Source of the DNA: Spodoptera frugiperda
Lineage: Eukaryota; Arthropoda; Insecta; Lepidoptera; Noctuidae
Length of the DNA: 64,000 nt
Direction: 5' to 3'
Assembly (NCBI RefSeq): GCF_023101765.2
Contig: NC_064234.1
Span: 2,294,001 to 2,358,000 of the forward strand
Shown here: positions 26,870-41,000 of the stretch, piece after piece
Position numbering within the stretch: position 1 is the first letter of the stretch
Layout: each line of letters opens with the position of its first letter
Notes under the pieces: model-generated
Database searches by the model: none
Told to the model about the DNA's origin: nothing
What the model saw: only the letters and a program-made list of their open reading frames with translations
Made by a program: the position numbers and the translations under genes

Positions 26870-28426
26870 ATGCTTCGAAATGTGTTATGTACAGTACCAC
26901 GGAAACATTTACAGGTTATTTTTTGCACACCTTACCTAATATACGAAATAAATCGAAGTTTTTATGTTATTATAACACAATTCTATCAATTTTCAGGTTA
27001 TAACAGTCAGATATAAGCAGAAAAAATTCCCGAAAGTGGACAAAAAGTTCCAAGCAGCTGCGGAATCATTAGCAGCCAGAGGGTCAGTAACCAATGTACT
27101 ATTTTGTTTTGTATCTAGTCGAATTAGCCAAATAGAAATTGTGTAACAACGCAGCAATTGTTAATAACTATACTTTTATTCAATCAACTATTGTAACTTA
27201 CTTTTTATACAGGATAAATTCATTTATATCAATGTAAATAAATAACCAAAAAGAAAATTACCTTACACAACAAAATAACTAAGCTAAATAGAAAACATCT
27301 AACAATCGTTCCTATAAATAAATGAATAGCCTCAAACAGATTTTAATCAAGTTCTATAAATTATACTTAATCTTTTTTATTGTAAGCTTCTTTAGATTTC
27401 AGCCATGATCGTCCCACTGCAGAACACCTCACTACCCTCCTTCTCTCCTCTCCATTTAAAGCTTGCTGCGGTTCTTTACTTTAAACATTTCAATATTTTT
27501 CCAGTTTCCTGAGACCAACAAAACCATGGGATCCGCCAGCAAACATAGAAGAGACAATCTCAAACATCTGTTCATCCAAGGGTCTAAACAATGATGCTGA
27601 GTTTGATGCCCTAGAAACTAAGTTTGCGGTACTCAAGGCTTGTTACGAGGAGACCGGATATGATGTGCCGAATTCCTTACTGCATACCATTGAGAGTGTT
27701 GGTATGTATGGCATAATCTAATCTATCATGACTGTATTGTGTTTTATAATGAAATGCTTATATCCTGGACTTTTATACACATGTAGATCCATGTTTTGGG
27801 TTTTTTATTGGATATACAACTCAAAATCACATCTGAATATTGGAAAAAAATTAGCTTATTGTTCTATTTAATATTGTTTTCCAGCTGATCTAAAACAATT
27901 TTACAAAACTCCTGTGGATACTGCAACACCGTTTGAAGCTCTGAAGAGAATGGAACTGCCCAAAAACTTGCATGTACAGCCAGACTATGTCAGATTCCAT
28001 CCAGGTAAATACATGTTCAATCACTGTTTATTTTAAAAGCTTATAATATTGCAACAAACTTTTCAGTGTTATGATTCTATTCGATTTTTATGAACCCTTT
28101 ACATCAGGATTTTGTAGTGTTTAGTTTCTTAACAGAAGTTTAACCTTCAATGTTCATTCAATTTCATGTGAAAATCGAAACAAAAATAAAGCATCCACAC
28201 CTTTTTTGCTCACTTATTGCACTAATCAAAAACCACTAAAGATTACACAAGTTAATCTTGTAAGTTCTCCCCTGTCTTTGCCTAATATGTCATAAACATT
28301 TTCATTACAGATAAAGATACTATGTTTGGTGGTGTGTCTGCATTCCCCAAGAGTTCCACCATTGTATCTGGTTTGAAGTCGAGGAAGAAGTACGAAGGCT
28401 ACTCCGCCAAGCGATCATGGCCCTGA
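26870..28426 (+). CDS. mRpL50: Mitochondrial large ribosomal subunit protein bL50m (mRpL50), complete, five exons
   Basis: Exons are 26870-26914, 26997-27082, 27505-27701, 27885-28004 and 28311-28426, all with GT/AG junctions and continuous phase, giving 187 aa. The N-terminus (MLRNVLCTVPRKHLQVITVRYKQKKF) is basic and lacks acidic residues, as expected for a mitochondrial targeting peptide. The body contains RGFLRPTKPWDPP, then an acyl-carrier-like helical segment (DAEFDALETKFAVLKACYEE, TGYDVPNSLLHTIESV). This is the layout of metazoan mitochondrial L50, a structural protein of the 39S subunit in the matrix. The name rests on recognising the RGFLRPxKPWxPP motif and on the length. The C-terminus ends in SAKRSWP. 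Confidence 0.85.
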
Positions 28427-28472
28427 TGTATTTATGTAGTTTAAAATATATGTTGTATAGTTTTAGTTGATA

Positions 28473-28478
28473 AATAAA
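28473..28478 (+). terminator. Polyadenylation signal of mRpL50
   Basis: A canonical AATAAA lies 47 nt after the mRpL50 stop codon, followed by a T/G-rich stretch. Confidence 0.8.
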
Positions 28479-29726
28479 GGTGTTAAACTTATGTTTTTAT
28501 TTTCTTATTTACCTATCAGATGTTAGACTAGATGCTAGACAATAAATTTATATACAATATAATCATCACATGCCTGATTCCTATTTCAGTTAAATGGCCC
28601 AATGGCATTTTGTTGATTCCATTCCCAGTATAGGGCTTTTCAAGGCAATCAGTTGCCCAGCCACCGCACCAACTGTGTAGTCAAATATTTATAATCTTCT
28701 CAACAATAGCTTGAAGCCTGAAACTGCTTATAAAATAAGAACATAGTATGGCATGTAACATCATACCTGAACTGATGGGATTAAAGTTTACAATTAAAAT
28801 ATATATTCAGAGAATTTCTAAAATGATCCTACAATAAATTGACCCATTCTTCTAAGAGTAAAGAACATCAATGAAAAAATAATTAAGGAGGGGCAGCGCC
28901 TTAGTCACTGGTGACTGGGGATTATTGAAGCTCATGACTGTTCATGGGCCTGATTAGAAAGTCTACTCAAAGTTAGTACTAAGTACTAAAAATATTTTTG
29001 GATGAACCAATTCTGAGCAAATCCGTTTTGTTCTGTGCTACTATTTTATAGCACACTCTGTCTAACATCAAGACATTTCAATTAATGATTCGTTTATTAA
29101 TCTTCAGTTATACGTCCATTCTGTACAATGTGATAGGGGTGGGACTTCTAACCCGTTAACGCTGAGTACTACATCTAATTTTATCGACAAAAGTCGGGGG
29201 TCGAAGGGGTCGAATCCCCTGTATAATATTGGGTGCTGCTGAAGCCCATTAGGTACCTTATTTCAACGATTTTTTTCAAACATCTAATAACCCCTTATCC
29301 TTTCATTCTTGGCAATCGTGCTTGCCTCAGTTGCCACTCGATCAACGAAGCAGTCTTATAAAGTTGACTCCTCTAATGTCCTTAGTCGTACTATTAGGTT
29401 TGTATCCTTCTGAGTTCTGACTGGGTTTGTATTGCTGTGAAATAGCTGAGAATTACTAAAAAAAATAAAATTACAAGCCTTGTCCCTCTTTTAGTTGGTC
29501 AGTGTGGGCGCCAAAGACCAAAGATCAAAATGTTAATTTTCATAAGAGTCACTTTCTCTTTTCCTATTTGAAAACATGTTTTTGAACGAAGCCAAATTGA
29601 CAGATCATATGAAAGTTGATTTCAACATATTTTGAGGTTATAGACGAGACGAATCTCGATCTAATATGAACGTATTTACTCAACTAATTAACGAATGATT
29701 AAACGAAATGATTTAACCGTTCAAAA
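28479..29726. other. Intergenic region between mRpL50 and hobbit, with repeat fragments
   Basis: This must contain the hobbit promoter and 5'UTR, but I see no diagnostic promoter motif. Near 28645-28685 is a SINE-type fragment ('gttgcccagccaccgcacca'). A MITE end matching the element at 54684 begins near 29128. The last 200 bp are AT-rich with several upstream ATGs before the hobbit start. Confidence 0.6.
29128..29225 (+). mobile_element. MITE end related to the element at 54684-55090
   Basis: Starting from 'caatgtgataggggtg', roughly 95 bp match the left end of the complete element at 54684, including 'cttctaacccgttaa' and 'gggtcgaatcccct'. The reverse arm is not evident here, so this is a partial copy. 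Confidence 0.7.
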
Positions 29727-29998
29727 ATGAACGCCCTACTGATATTATTTTTGATATTTGTCGTTATTTACTCTTGTGTTTCATGGTAAGTCGTGGATTC
29801 TTCGATGACACCGCTATTTTTATTATTGTTTTGTGTTTTGTTTACTATTCTGTAACATTGGATATTTTTAGGCTCCTACCTACGTTACTGGCATGGCTGT
29901 TCATGAGAAAATACCATATAAAGTTGAAAATTGGTAGAATCGCTGTGCCAAAGTTGATACTCAAAGATGTAAGCCTATCCAAAGATAGGTATTCGATA
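29727..29998 (+). CDS. hob: hobbit exons 1-2: membrane anchor and start of the groove
   Basis: Two exons (29727-29785 and 29872-29998) encode MNALLILFLIFVVIYSC followed by VSWLLPTLLAWLFMRKY, a hydrophobic stretch of about 33 residues that acts as ER anchor in this family. Then comes IKLKIGRIAVPKLILKDVSL, the start of the first groove repeat. The ATG at 29727 is preceded by four or more A residues, a good insect context. Confidence 0.9.
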
Positions 29999-32900
29999 GT
30001 AAGTTGTCACTTATTTACATTTGTAGTTCCATACGTAATATTAGTTTTGAGACGTGTTGGCTGTTCATGCCATATGTCCTGATGTAACTATGGGCTAATA
30101 ATGTAACAATAACAGACTGACTTTATTGTTAAGTAAAATTTAAAACAGAATCATACATAATTCATGTAAATGATGAAAATTCTAACAAGATGAATGATAA
30201 TACAAATTTCATAATAAAAAAACACAAACCTATTAAAATGAGGACTGACTTATACTTAAATAAAGGTGAAATAAATATTAAATTTAAAACACCTACAAGC
30301 AAATGGCATCATCATCATAAAATTTTATTACCACATAAACATATAAATAACAGCTACATAATATAGCTTATATTATTTACAGCATATAGATGAAATCTCA
30401 TTTCAAAGTAGTTGTTTCAACTCCGAAATCAATAAACTCGTATCAGTTGTAATCCGAGGAGTGGAAGTGACCAACAATGTGGAGGAAAAAAAGAATGTGG
30501 TTGTGGAGACAATCCTCAAACCGTTACTATCGAAGCAGAACTCCACCGCAAGATCCGATGGTTACGAGGAGATGACAGACTTCAGTAATCTTGAGAGTAA
30601 CCTGAATAGGATAGCTAATAAGAAGCTGTTGGATTTTAGAGACAAGAAACTACCACCAAGCTTGATTATGTTTGCTCAGGTATGAGTTACTATTATGTAC
30701 TATGTTCTGCCTGCAACTTCATACAACCAATCCCATATCTTTTTTTTTACCATAGGATATTATTATATTATATTAGTGTACAATATAAAAAAATGCTTCA
30801 TGTTATTACTACTACAGTGACATTACAGTCTCCAATTTTAAGGTTTTAGCCCAAGACCACAATGCAAAATATTATATTATTTTATTTGTAGACAGGCAGG
30901 CAGTTGAAACAACTGACAACGCCCGCATTCTGTTAATTTTCACTAGTTCACTTCTTGCAGTTTAGTAAATACTTGTCTAGTCGATTTTTAAATTGATTCA
31001 TATTTTCAATTTTAAATCCTTTTGAGACAAGCCGAAATTATGTCCAGTTTCTGATATTTCATATCATATCGTAGATTGATCCTTACTGGATATAAAAGGC
31101 ATGATTTATTATCCATATGAGCACTGTGTTATATCACATTTACAGATGTCACAACTCACTAATATAATTATCATTAGACTGCTACTGCTTAATTCAATTA
31201 CATTATTAGATTTATTAGTATTGTCAGTTTATAGTGATGTTATGAGTCATTACATATTATACAGGGTGTAAACAGAACACCTAATATTAATGGACTATGA
31301 TGTTGTATTAAATCCTGCTTATTTTCTGTACATATACCTATGTTCTCTTAAACTCTTACTCTTACCTACCTACCTAGAATTCACAAAGTGCATGTAAGTT
31401 TGTTTCTTTATAAATTGTAGTTTACACACTTGAACAAAAGAACACTTAGAGAAGAAGTTTTACATATTTCTTAATTTTGATTAAACACTCACAAACAACT
31501 ATCAACCGATTTCCTAGTCTTAAGCACTAAATATTTCTCATTTTTGTCTGTAACCACTATGACCTTAATTTAATTTAAAAGAAATATTAAGCTCCAAGTA
31601 TTAATAAATCATATTTAATTTCCTTTTCCAGTTCATGGGTGTACACATATTCAGTGCATCAGCAACTATTCATAGTGGAACAGTTGACAACCCTTGGTCT
31701 TTAACTCTAACTGCTGCCGAGGTACACGCAGATGGCGCTGCGGGCGGGCCTGCGCGTGCGCTGGTGTTCTCTACCAAGTTGGTGGAAGCTAAAGCGAAGG
31801 TGGTGGGGAAGGGGGAGTGTTTAGGGGAAGCTATGTGCTGTCTGGTGATTGAGGGAACTGTTAAGGCTGATGGTCCTTTAAATGTAGAGGTAAACTGACA
31901 TATAACTGAATGTCATTTCTATAAGAAGAAGATTGGTAAAATATATTATCAGTTAGTCTTTTCTTAAAAAGTATAATGAAGTTGTTATCCAGTCAATTTT
32001 TTTTTTAAAGTAGATATTCACAATTTGTATACTTAATTCACTTACTATTTATAGCAATATTTTTATTAGTAGATATTTTTTACCTTACTCTTCATAGTGA
32101 TACCTTATTAATAGGTATCGGTTTTTTACTTCCTCTATTTGTTTTCGCATTGTTGATTACTTTGCTGACGACTTTCTTCCAATGACTTTACTTCAATACT
32201 TAACCATCGGCACATTTTTGTTTCAGAAAATCCACGCATTAATCAGTAACACGGCAGTGACGTTCAAGGACGAGTTGTACCAGTTCCTTAAAAGCCAGAA
32301 GAAGCGCCGGCGCACCCCAGTGTTACAAGTTAACGATGAAGATCATCTCGCCACTCTTATTCCGAGACTCTCACCTGTTATACCAAAGGTAACATTTTGT
32401 ACCTTGTTGCAATAGTAAAGAGTTTATTTTTGTTTAACAGTGTTGATGTGTGGTAGGTTTCATCGAATTTTCATTACTTTTGGTAATGATTGTGCACTGA
32501 TGGACGATGAGTCTCTTTTATATGGATAAGTGTGACTGCCATAATCGCCACTGCTGGTAGGCAGATTGTTTTTCGCAGTTTAAAAGGTTTAGGTTGAGCG
32601 GAGATAACTGTTACTCAATCTTTGACAATGAGATTTCTTTTTTTTTAAATAACGTTGACCCACACTAGGTTTTACTCATGTGTCGTGGGTGCGTTTTCAA
32701 ACATACAAGTTCACACACACACATGACACCGCGCTAACTGTGCAGTCAAAGTTAATATTGATTGGTGTATGTTTTCCTAGATACAAAAAGCGATGAAATT
32801 AATAAATGTTTTTTTGTTTCAGATATTCAGCTTAAAGATAGACTCGACCAGAATAAGTTGCAAGGACAAAACTGTAAATACTAACTTTGAGATGTCTTTG

Positions 32901-35005
32901 CAGAGTTTACAAGTAAGTTCCTATTAATTTTTCTTTACTATATTGAATAATAGCGAAAATGTTAGCCTACTTTTCCTAATGACAGGACAGACTCTTCAGA
33001 ATGTACCTTTTCCTACTGGACAATGGCATCTTACTCAAATAAAACATGAGCATTAAACCTTTTGAAATTCCTTCACCGTATATTAGTAGCCTAAATAAAC
33101 TCAAAAAGTAAGATATATACTTAAAAAAGTCACATTACTACATATACTTGCCATTACCCCTAATACGAGTTTGTTTTTCGTTTAAGGAGATGAAAACGAT
33201 CGAGTGTTTGGCACTCTGATTGGCCGGCTCCATTGTACCAACCAATCATAGCGCCCAACGGGCTCTCGTTTTACATAAAACAAACTCATACTAAGCTCTA
33301 ACTTTTCGAACAACTCCATCTTCATACTTGAGAATAGGACACTTGCCATCCTCGGCCTTATCTCCCCAGGCATTTACCTAACTTTATATTCCCCCAGGTA
33401 AACTCCAGATTCAGTGCAGCATCAGTTCACTACGACGAGGCTGGCGTGGAGGTGAGCGGCCTGCCGCAGGTGTACGTGGCCTTCCAGATGGAACAATACC
33501 AGCTCGTCGCTGACGGTCTACCTCTGGCTGTTCTTAACAAGCTGAAACTGGATGCCAAGGTAGGCATGTTCCTTGTTGATCTGTTTTCTACTTTATGCTG
33601 TAGGGTTTATAGTTCAAAGTTGTATTGTAACGTGAATTGGTAGGACATTAATAGATTTATATTAGTAACTAGCTTTTGCCCGCGACTTCGTTCGCGTGGA
33701 ATAGTGACTTCCGGCAAATTTTTGGTTTTAACCACATAGTTCCCATAGCTATAGGCTGATGATGATGATGATGAGTTGCCGATCTCGCGGGATCTCTTCA
33801 AAAATGAGATGTGGAAGATATTCCAGGGAACTCTTCAAAAATCAACATAATGAGCTCTGCGTTTGATTTTAATAGATGTATACTCACTTAGGGCATTGAA
33901 AAAATAGTTTAAAAACGGACTTAAACTAACTTAAAACTAAAGAAAGCTACGAATTACGAATTTATAACAATTAAAAAAGAAATTATATTAGAACCTATCC
34001 TTTATGCTATAATAACCAAGCTTAAACTAAATAATTTAAAAGAAACGACTTAAATCTAATCTAATTAATTTATAAATTAGACTTACAATTTTATTAAAAT
34101 AACTAACTAAGTAACTACAGTAACTACTAATAATCGATATCAAACTAAACCTACGTTAAAAAGTTAAACCAGAAAACCAGGAAAACCCAACAAATAAACT
34201 TATTAATTGACAAATTCAACGAAACCAATTTAGAATATACGAAACAGCAGGACCACTACAGACAAATAATCATACGACTGATAATACACATTTTCTACAA
34301 TAGTACCGAAGCGCTCGGCCGATACCCAACCAAATAATTGTAACAAAACCATAGCGCAATCTATTTCGATCCCAACGCCATCTATCGAGGATAAAGACAA
34401 CTTGGATTATTTATTTATACTCCGTTCGGGCATTTTCTTTGTACTAAAAGTTTAATTATATTGATATAATTTTTTTCATACCTTTTTACTATTTGTTAAC
34501 TTTTTTCGATGAATTAAAACAATAACATGAACCGAAGTCGTGTAACGATCGACATAGAATTATCTATACTCCGTTAGAGCGTTTTCTTTGTACTAAAAGT
34601 TGTATTATGTTATATTTTTCATTGCTTTTTACTATTTTGTAAAAACAAATTTCCAATAAATTAAAACAATAACATGAACTGAACAATTGTAATTACACCA
34701 TTGCGCGATCAACGCCATCTATCTACGGAGTATAGGAACAGCCCGACATTGTTCAATTCCGCACTATAAGTACGAAATTGAACAATAGATGGCGCTGTAT
34801 GTCCGGAATAAATTTATTTTTTATTTTATTTTTTTTATTTTTATTTTATTTTTATTTTATTTTTATTTTTATTTCATTTTTATTTTTATTTTTATTTTAT
34901 TTTTATTTTATTTTTATTTTTATTTTATTTTTATTTTATTTTTATTTTATTTTTATTTTATTTTTATTTTATTTTTATTTTATTTTTATTTTTATTTTAT
35001 TTTTA

Positions 35006-35036
<31 letters not shown>

Positions 35037-38000
35037 TTTATTTTATTTTTATTTTATTTTTATTTTATTTTTATTTTATTTTTATTTTATTTTTATTTTT
35101 ATTTTATTTTTATTTTATTTTTATTTTTTTTTTATTTTATTTTTATTTTATTTTTACTTTTTATTTTTATTTTTATTTTATTTTTATTTTATTTTTATTT
35201 TATTTTTATTTTATTTTTATTTTATTTTTATTTTATTTTTATTTTATTTTTATTTTATTTTTATTTTATTTTTATTTTATTTTTATTTTATTTTTATTTT
35301 ATTTTTATTTTATTTTTATTTTATTTTTATTTTATTTTTATTTTATTATTATTTTATTTTATTTTTATTTTATTTTTATTTTATTTTTATTGTATTTTTT
35401 GATTTTTGAAATAAAAATATATCTATGTCCTTTCTAAGGTTCTAAACTATATCTGTACCAAATTTCAACCAAATCCGTCAAATAGTTGCGGAGATTAATG
35501 GTATAAGCATAGAATGTTCGACGTGATTCTTTAATTTGACATAACTTTTTTATTTATGAACCGATTGAAATGAAACAAACACTAAATGTAAATTTAAGCA
35601 TCCCACAATATATTCGTGAAAACCGCATCCAACTCGGATCAGCCGTTTCTGAGATTAGCGCGCACAGACGAACAGACAAACAGACAAACAGACAAACAGA
35701 CAAACAGACAAACAGACAAACAGACAAACAGACAAAAAAAAAGTTAATTACATTTTTGGGTTCGACATCGACATAACAATAACCCCTGCTATTTTTTTTA
35801 TTTTTATTTTCAATGTACAGACAGCACTTTTCTACGATTTTATTATATGTATAGATTTCTTTATTGCGTAAGCAGTAAAGTCAATTTTTGTTTGTCTAGA
35901 AGATTAAGTCACATTATAGACTACTAACGACCCGCCCCAGCTTCGCATGGGTGCAATGGTGATATATTATGCCTGTATTATACATATAAACCTTCCTCTT
36001 GAATCACTCTCCCTATTAAAAAAACCGCATCAAAATCCGTTGCTTAATTTTAAATATTTAAGCATACAGACAAACAAAAAAAAAATAGCGACTTTGTTTT
36101 ATACTATGGACTATTGTTATTGTGAAAATAAATATTTATTATTAAAGAGTCAGTATATAATGTTATATTATTTTGTTCCAGCTGGAGAAAGGAGTATTAA
36201 ATCTATATTTAATAATAAGTACACTGAACGTAAGTTATTGTCACACAGACGCATTTAAATGGTACAAATCCATTAAAGACAAAATAAGGAAAGCACAGCC
36301 TTTACAAATAATGGAAGTGGAGTCACCTTGTGAGTATACAAACACTAGTATTATTTAAAGTAATTAACCGCCGCACTCAGAGACATGCAATGGTTACTTA
36401 AACTATTTTGTTCCGAAAATGTGGTTTGCACTGTGACACAAAAATCGCCCCTGCCCAATGATAGTATATAAGTAAAAAGGTGTAGATAGGTTATAAGCGC
36501 TCAGAAAGTGGCACATTAAAATGTGGACAATTGGCAACGTGTTTGTAGTATAGGATCGTTAGATGGAAAATAGAGAGGGGCGTGGTTTGTAACGTCTCGC
36601 GCTACCCTTAAAGTTATGACATATCCTCATTTTATTTGCTTCATGGAATGAGTCCATAACAAAAAAATACTATTTACCATCAATTTGTTCCAGCCCCCTC
36701 CCCCCCAGTGTGGCTATCCCGAATATTCTCATCGTGCATAGTCCAAGGGTGCGCGGAGTTACGTGCAGTGTCCGTGCACGCTCGACTGACCAATCACAAC
36801 GCACTCGGCTTCGGGTGCAGTGGGGTCAAGGTCAAACTAGATCAGCTACTGGAGACTAGAGGTTTGTGGGAAAAGAGATCTTATTGCTGTTTAGATAAAG
36901 TTGAAGTTGAAATTTACTGTGTGTCTTATTAAGCGAACTGACTGAAAACTTATTCTGAAATGCTTTTACAATGAATAACTCATCCTGATTCCTTTTTTCT
37001 TAACAGAAGAATGGTACCGCTGTTCAGTAGCCCGCCAGGCGGTAGGGGGTAACCAATGGGGGGCGGAGTTACTGGTGGATGGGGGGTGGATGGCGTGTGG
37101 ACCTGCTGCACTGACTATACGCTCCCCTCCACCGCGGAGACACCATACTTGGGGAGAGGCGTTACTAGCTGTGGCACTTGTCAAATGGGCGACACATGGA
37201 CCTAATGACTCTAAGGTAAAGGGGGTGCATCAATTTTTTTTTATTTGTTAAAGCGCTAATCGAGGTGTTTCATCAGCTTTTGGTAAGTAATGGGCACCAC
37301 CCATGAATACCCGCGACACCAGAGGAGTTGCCAGTGCGTTGCTTGACTGAGGAGGTGGGAAGGGGTGTTTGGAGCTCCGGTAACCTCACTCACAGGTGGG
37401 GCCATGGTGAGCCAGTTGAGACGGTCTTTTTGTGCCAATGCATTATGGCTTTTCCATTTGAAATTACATTCCCTTCCACAGCACACTGGTACACTATACT
37501 AGACTCCGTGCAGTAATAATATTTTTTTAATTTCCTTCTTACCACAGGTAGAAGCAATGGTAGACTGTCTCCGTCTAGAATGGAGTCCTATTATAGCTCA
37601 AACCATCATATCACTAGCAGATTGCCTAAACGAGTACAAATCCTCATCACCAAGAGTACAGGAGATTGAAGAGGTCCCGGAGACCAGTTCTAATATATCT
37701 GTGAACGTGGCCTTGTCTCATATCAACCTGTTCCTCATCGTGAACGAGGATATGTGCCTGATGACCAGGGTGGATGCTGTGACCTTGGAGAAGAATGTCA
37801 GCAAATCTGGTGCTGTCATCTCTGGGTTGAAGGTTGTGGATATAGTGCCTTATAAGGGTGAGTCTCTTCATTATTATTTATCTTAGTAGTTATTCTTCAA
37901 AAAAATTTTGTTTTCAATTAAAAATAGTATATCTAAAGTTAGAGGTACAAGATTATAAAAATAATTGTTATAGATAGTCGTCACAATATTATCAGACTGT

Positions 38001-41000
38001 ACAGTGACCCCAACTTGCAAAAAATGCTATAACGTCTGTTTATCTATTCTGAATTTTAGTCTTCTAATCTTAAGACACATTTTCATTAGACTTTTTAAAA
38101 CTTCTTCTATTATTCTAGGGAACATCCATTGTCAGAGATCAGACGAGATACCAGCAACATTTTTCCACGTGAAACTAGCGAGGATAGAGTATCTCTCGAA
38201 AGAGAAGTACTCCTCACTCCTAGATGTCCAGTTCATAGAGAACGTGGACTTGGAGTGGAGTGCCAACTTACACCTGAAGGTCTTGACATTCGTTAGAGCC
38301 GTGAAGGAGTTCCAAAAGGAGTTGAGAGTGAGAAGGAGTCAGGTTGTGAAGAAGAAAGGGAGTGCGCTTGATTGGAGGGTCGCGTTTAAGGGGGAGACGA
38401 ATTTGGGACTGATTCTGTCTAAGGAAAATAATATGCTGTTTGCTACAGGTTAGTAGTATTTTGATAGTTTGGATGAGTAAACTTATAAAATGTTAATAAA
38501 ACATTATTTCCCCCTGTTAAAAATGGGTTTGAGAAGGGTGCGCTACCGCCCGGTCTCTGACAAATGAGTAGTTTCTTAAGCGGTTCTTGCTAAATCTAAA
38601 TTGCTGATAAACTAGCTTATATCGTCACCTGAATCATTGCTTACTATTTACCATGATTGTGACCAAACAGCCTATAAGTTATTATCAAAAAACCTAGACT
38701 ATTCACCTTAACTAACTCTAAACTTTCTAGATGACATGACAATAGCCTACGACCACGAGATAGGCCTGTCTATCATATGGAGCAAGCTGAACATGATCCT
38801 CAACGGAGACGAGGTCATCATGGTGGAAGGATACTCCCAGGAGCGAGTCGCTGATGACCTTGAGGTCAGGGTCGAGAGGAAGGCCAATGAAGGGTTCGCG
38901 CTTACTTGGAATAAGGTTTGGTAAGTTCACATTGAGGTTTTCAAATGGAAATTTTAAATTTATGGAAGGAAGTAAGGAAAGCTAGTGGATTCTTTTATTA
39001 TAATTTTGGGCATAAAAGAAAATGAATTTTCTGAAATAGAAATCTAAATAATACTTTGCTATATTTTATCGAAGCTTCTCATCATCACCATCGGAACCTA
39101 TATAGTCTTTTAGGGATTCGTGGTTGTGCTTACATGTGTCCCTACAGTGTAAAAACTGGCCTGTTATTTAGACAGGCAATTTCCTAATTGGTTTCCTTAT
39201 CTAATATCCGTAAAACGGTCCGAATCCAGTCTTCTAATGGACATAAATCTCTCACGCCACTGAGCATCTTCAACAAACATTTTCATATTGGACCATTGCC
39301 AGGCAATTCATAATATCTAACAACTTTCCACCAGGTTAGTAACGGTAGACTCAGTCCGCGTGGTGTTCCCGTACAAGCATCGGTTCGCGGAGGCCGTGCA
39401 GGGGGACTTCGTGTCTCTCTTCAAGTGGATCAAGCTGGTGCACGGCATCAAGAAGAAACCCTTCACTGTTGACAGTCCACTGCCTAGTGATCTGCATATT
39501 AAGGTATGATTTCCTTTGTCAAGTTAGACAGAAGAAATACACTTGTTTCAATAATTTCCTTAATATTGTGTCGTATTTGACGATTCTAGTCATTGAAAAT
39601 TAAACTCTATTGGTTTTGATAACAAGTTATATTTTCGTTTATCACATTTTATAGTATTATTCATGATAATATGTGACATTGCCTAGATTGAAGAGCTTCT
39701 GATAGAGATGAGCGACGATCCGTTTGAAGTGAAGCTGCGGGACAACTACGAGCTGCTGGAGGACGAGTACAAGGAGAGTCAGAAACGACGCACCATGCTT
39801 GATGCTAAGGTACCGTCGAAAATAAGATATTCTGTATACCTACAGATATATGTAATATGTACTTATCATTTTGGAAAATGTAGCAAGTTTTATTACGTTT
39901 TTGCGTTGATGGCCTTAAACCCACAACTGGTTTCGAGCAAGCGTGGTGATTAAAGCTCAAACCTTCTCTATGTAAGAACAAGCGTTTGCTCAGCAGTGGG
40001 AGAAGAGCGATAAGTGCCCACTGCAGGCTGATGATGTGATGGCCTTAAATATCCACCGTGTGAGCTTGAGTGTTAAGATTCAATAAACTGAAGTTGAGAG
40101 TCTAAACCGTTCCTTCCCTACTTGACAATAGGGGTTTAAAAATGCCTGAATCGCTAAGAGATTTCAACCCTTACAACCCTTCCACACAGGTACAGGAACT
40201 ATGCAAGCCCCACCTCTTCCTACCAGCGGGTAAGGTAGAGGAGTTATACGCAGCACTACGTCAGAAAGACGCTCAGATCTACGTGCAGCGGTGTCGCGCC
40301 GCGCCCCCGCCCCGCACGCGGCTGGTGGCCTGCTGTCTGTCGCGGTTCTCCCTGGTGGCTCTAGCAGACCCCACCATACATGGCACGCAGAATGCGCAGG
40401 CTAGGCTCCGGGAGATTGATCATGATAGGTAAATGGCGCTTAGTTATTTTTTTATTGTGACATTATGAAAATGATTGAAAAGAGTAATCTTAGACTGTTT
40501 GTCTAGTAAGAGATTATACCTTGGAACAAGGAACTACACAGCTTCATTCATAAATAAGCACTGATAAACATGAATTATGTATTAAAAAAAAACTTTCAAA
40601 TTCCAGAGTAAAGTCCACAGACCTTTTAAAGTCTATTCTTTGTTCCACATAAAACTTTGCTCCCCTGATACCGAAATCTGCATTTAAACTTCATAACAAA
40701 AGTCTTAAATTCACAGCCTCTTCACATGTACAACAAATTGCAATAATATAAGTCCATCTCCACAGTCCATGGCCAGAAGACGGTATCGAGTTCACAACGC
40801 TCTGGTGTCGCAGTATCAACATGAGTTGCTCTCAGTGGCAGCTGTTACTGAGGGACTTCCCTCAGCCGCTGCTGAGTATGAGCGAGCTGAAGATGTGGGG
40901 CACCCTACTAGCTGCGGAAGAACAGGCTCCACCGCGAGGTAAGAGAAATAAGTATAGTTATTATGTATGTATATTGTGCAAGGTTATAAGTAATTATAGG

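Larger units (their letters stand above)
33664..35850. mobile_element. Composite retroelement-derived insertion in hobbit intron 7
   Basis: It begins with 'agcttttgcccgcgacttcg', a hallmark of a very common lepidopteran repeat. It contains the TTTTA array and two copies of 'atagatggcgct'-like sequence, then retroelement 3'-type sequence ('accaaatttcaaccaaatcc') ending in CAGACAAA units. I could not find coding capacity. Confidence 0.6.

Noticed and set aside
29200..29222. B-box-like 'gggtcgaatcccct' as a tRNA gene
   Set aside because: No acceptor, D or anticodon arms can be folded around it; it belongs to the MITE end.
34778..35437. Two hydrophobic open frames of over 200 codons
   Set aside because: They are translations of the TTTTA/TTTTTA microsatellite.
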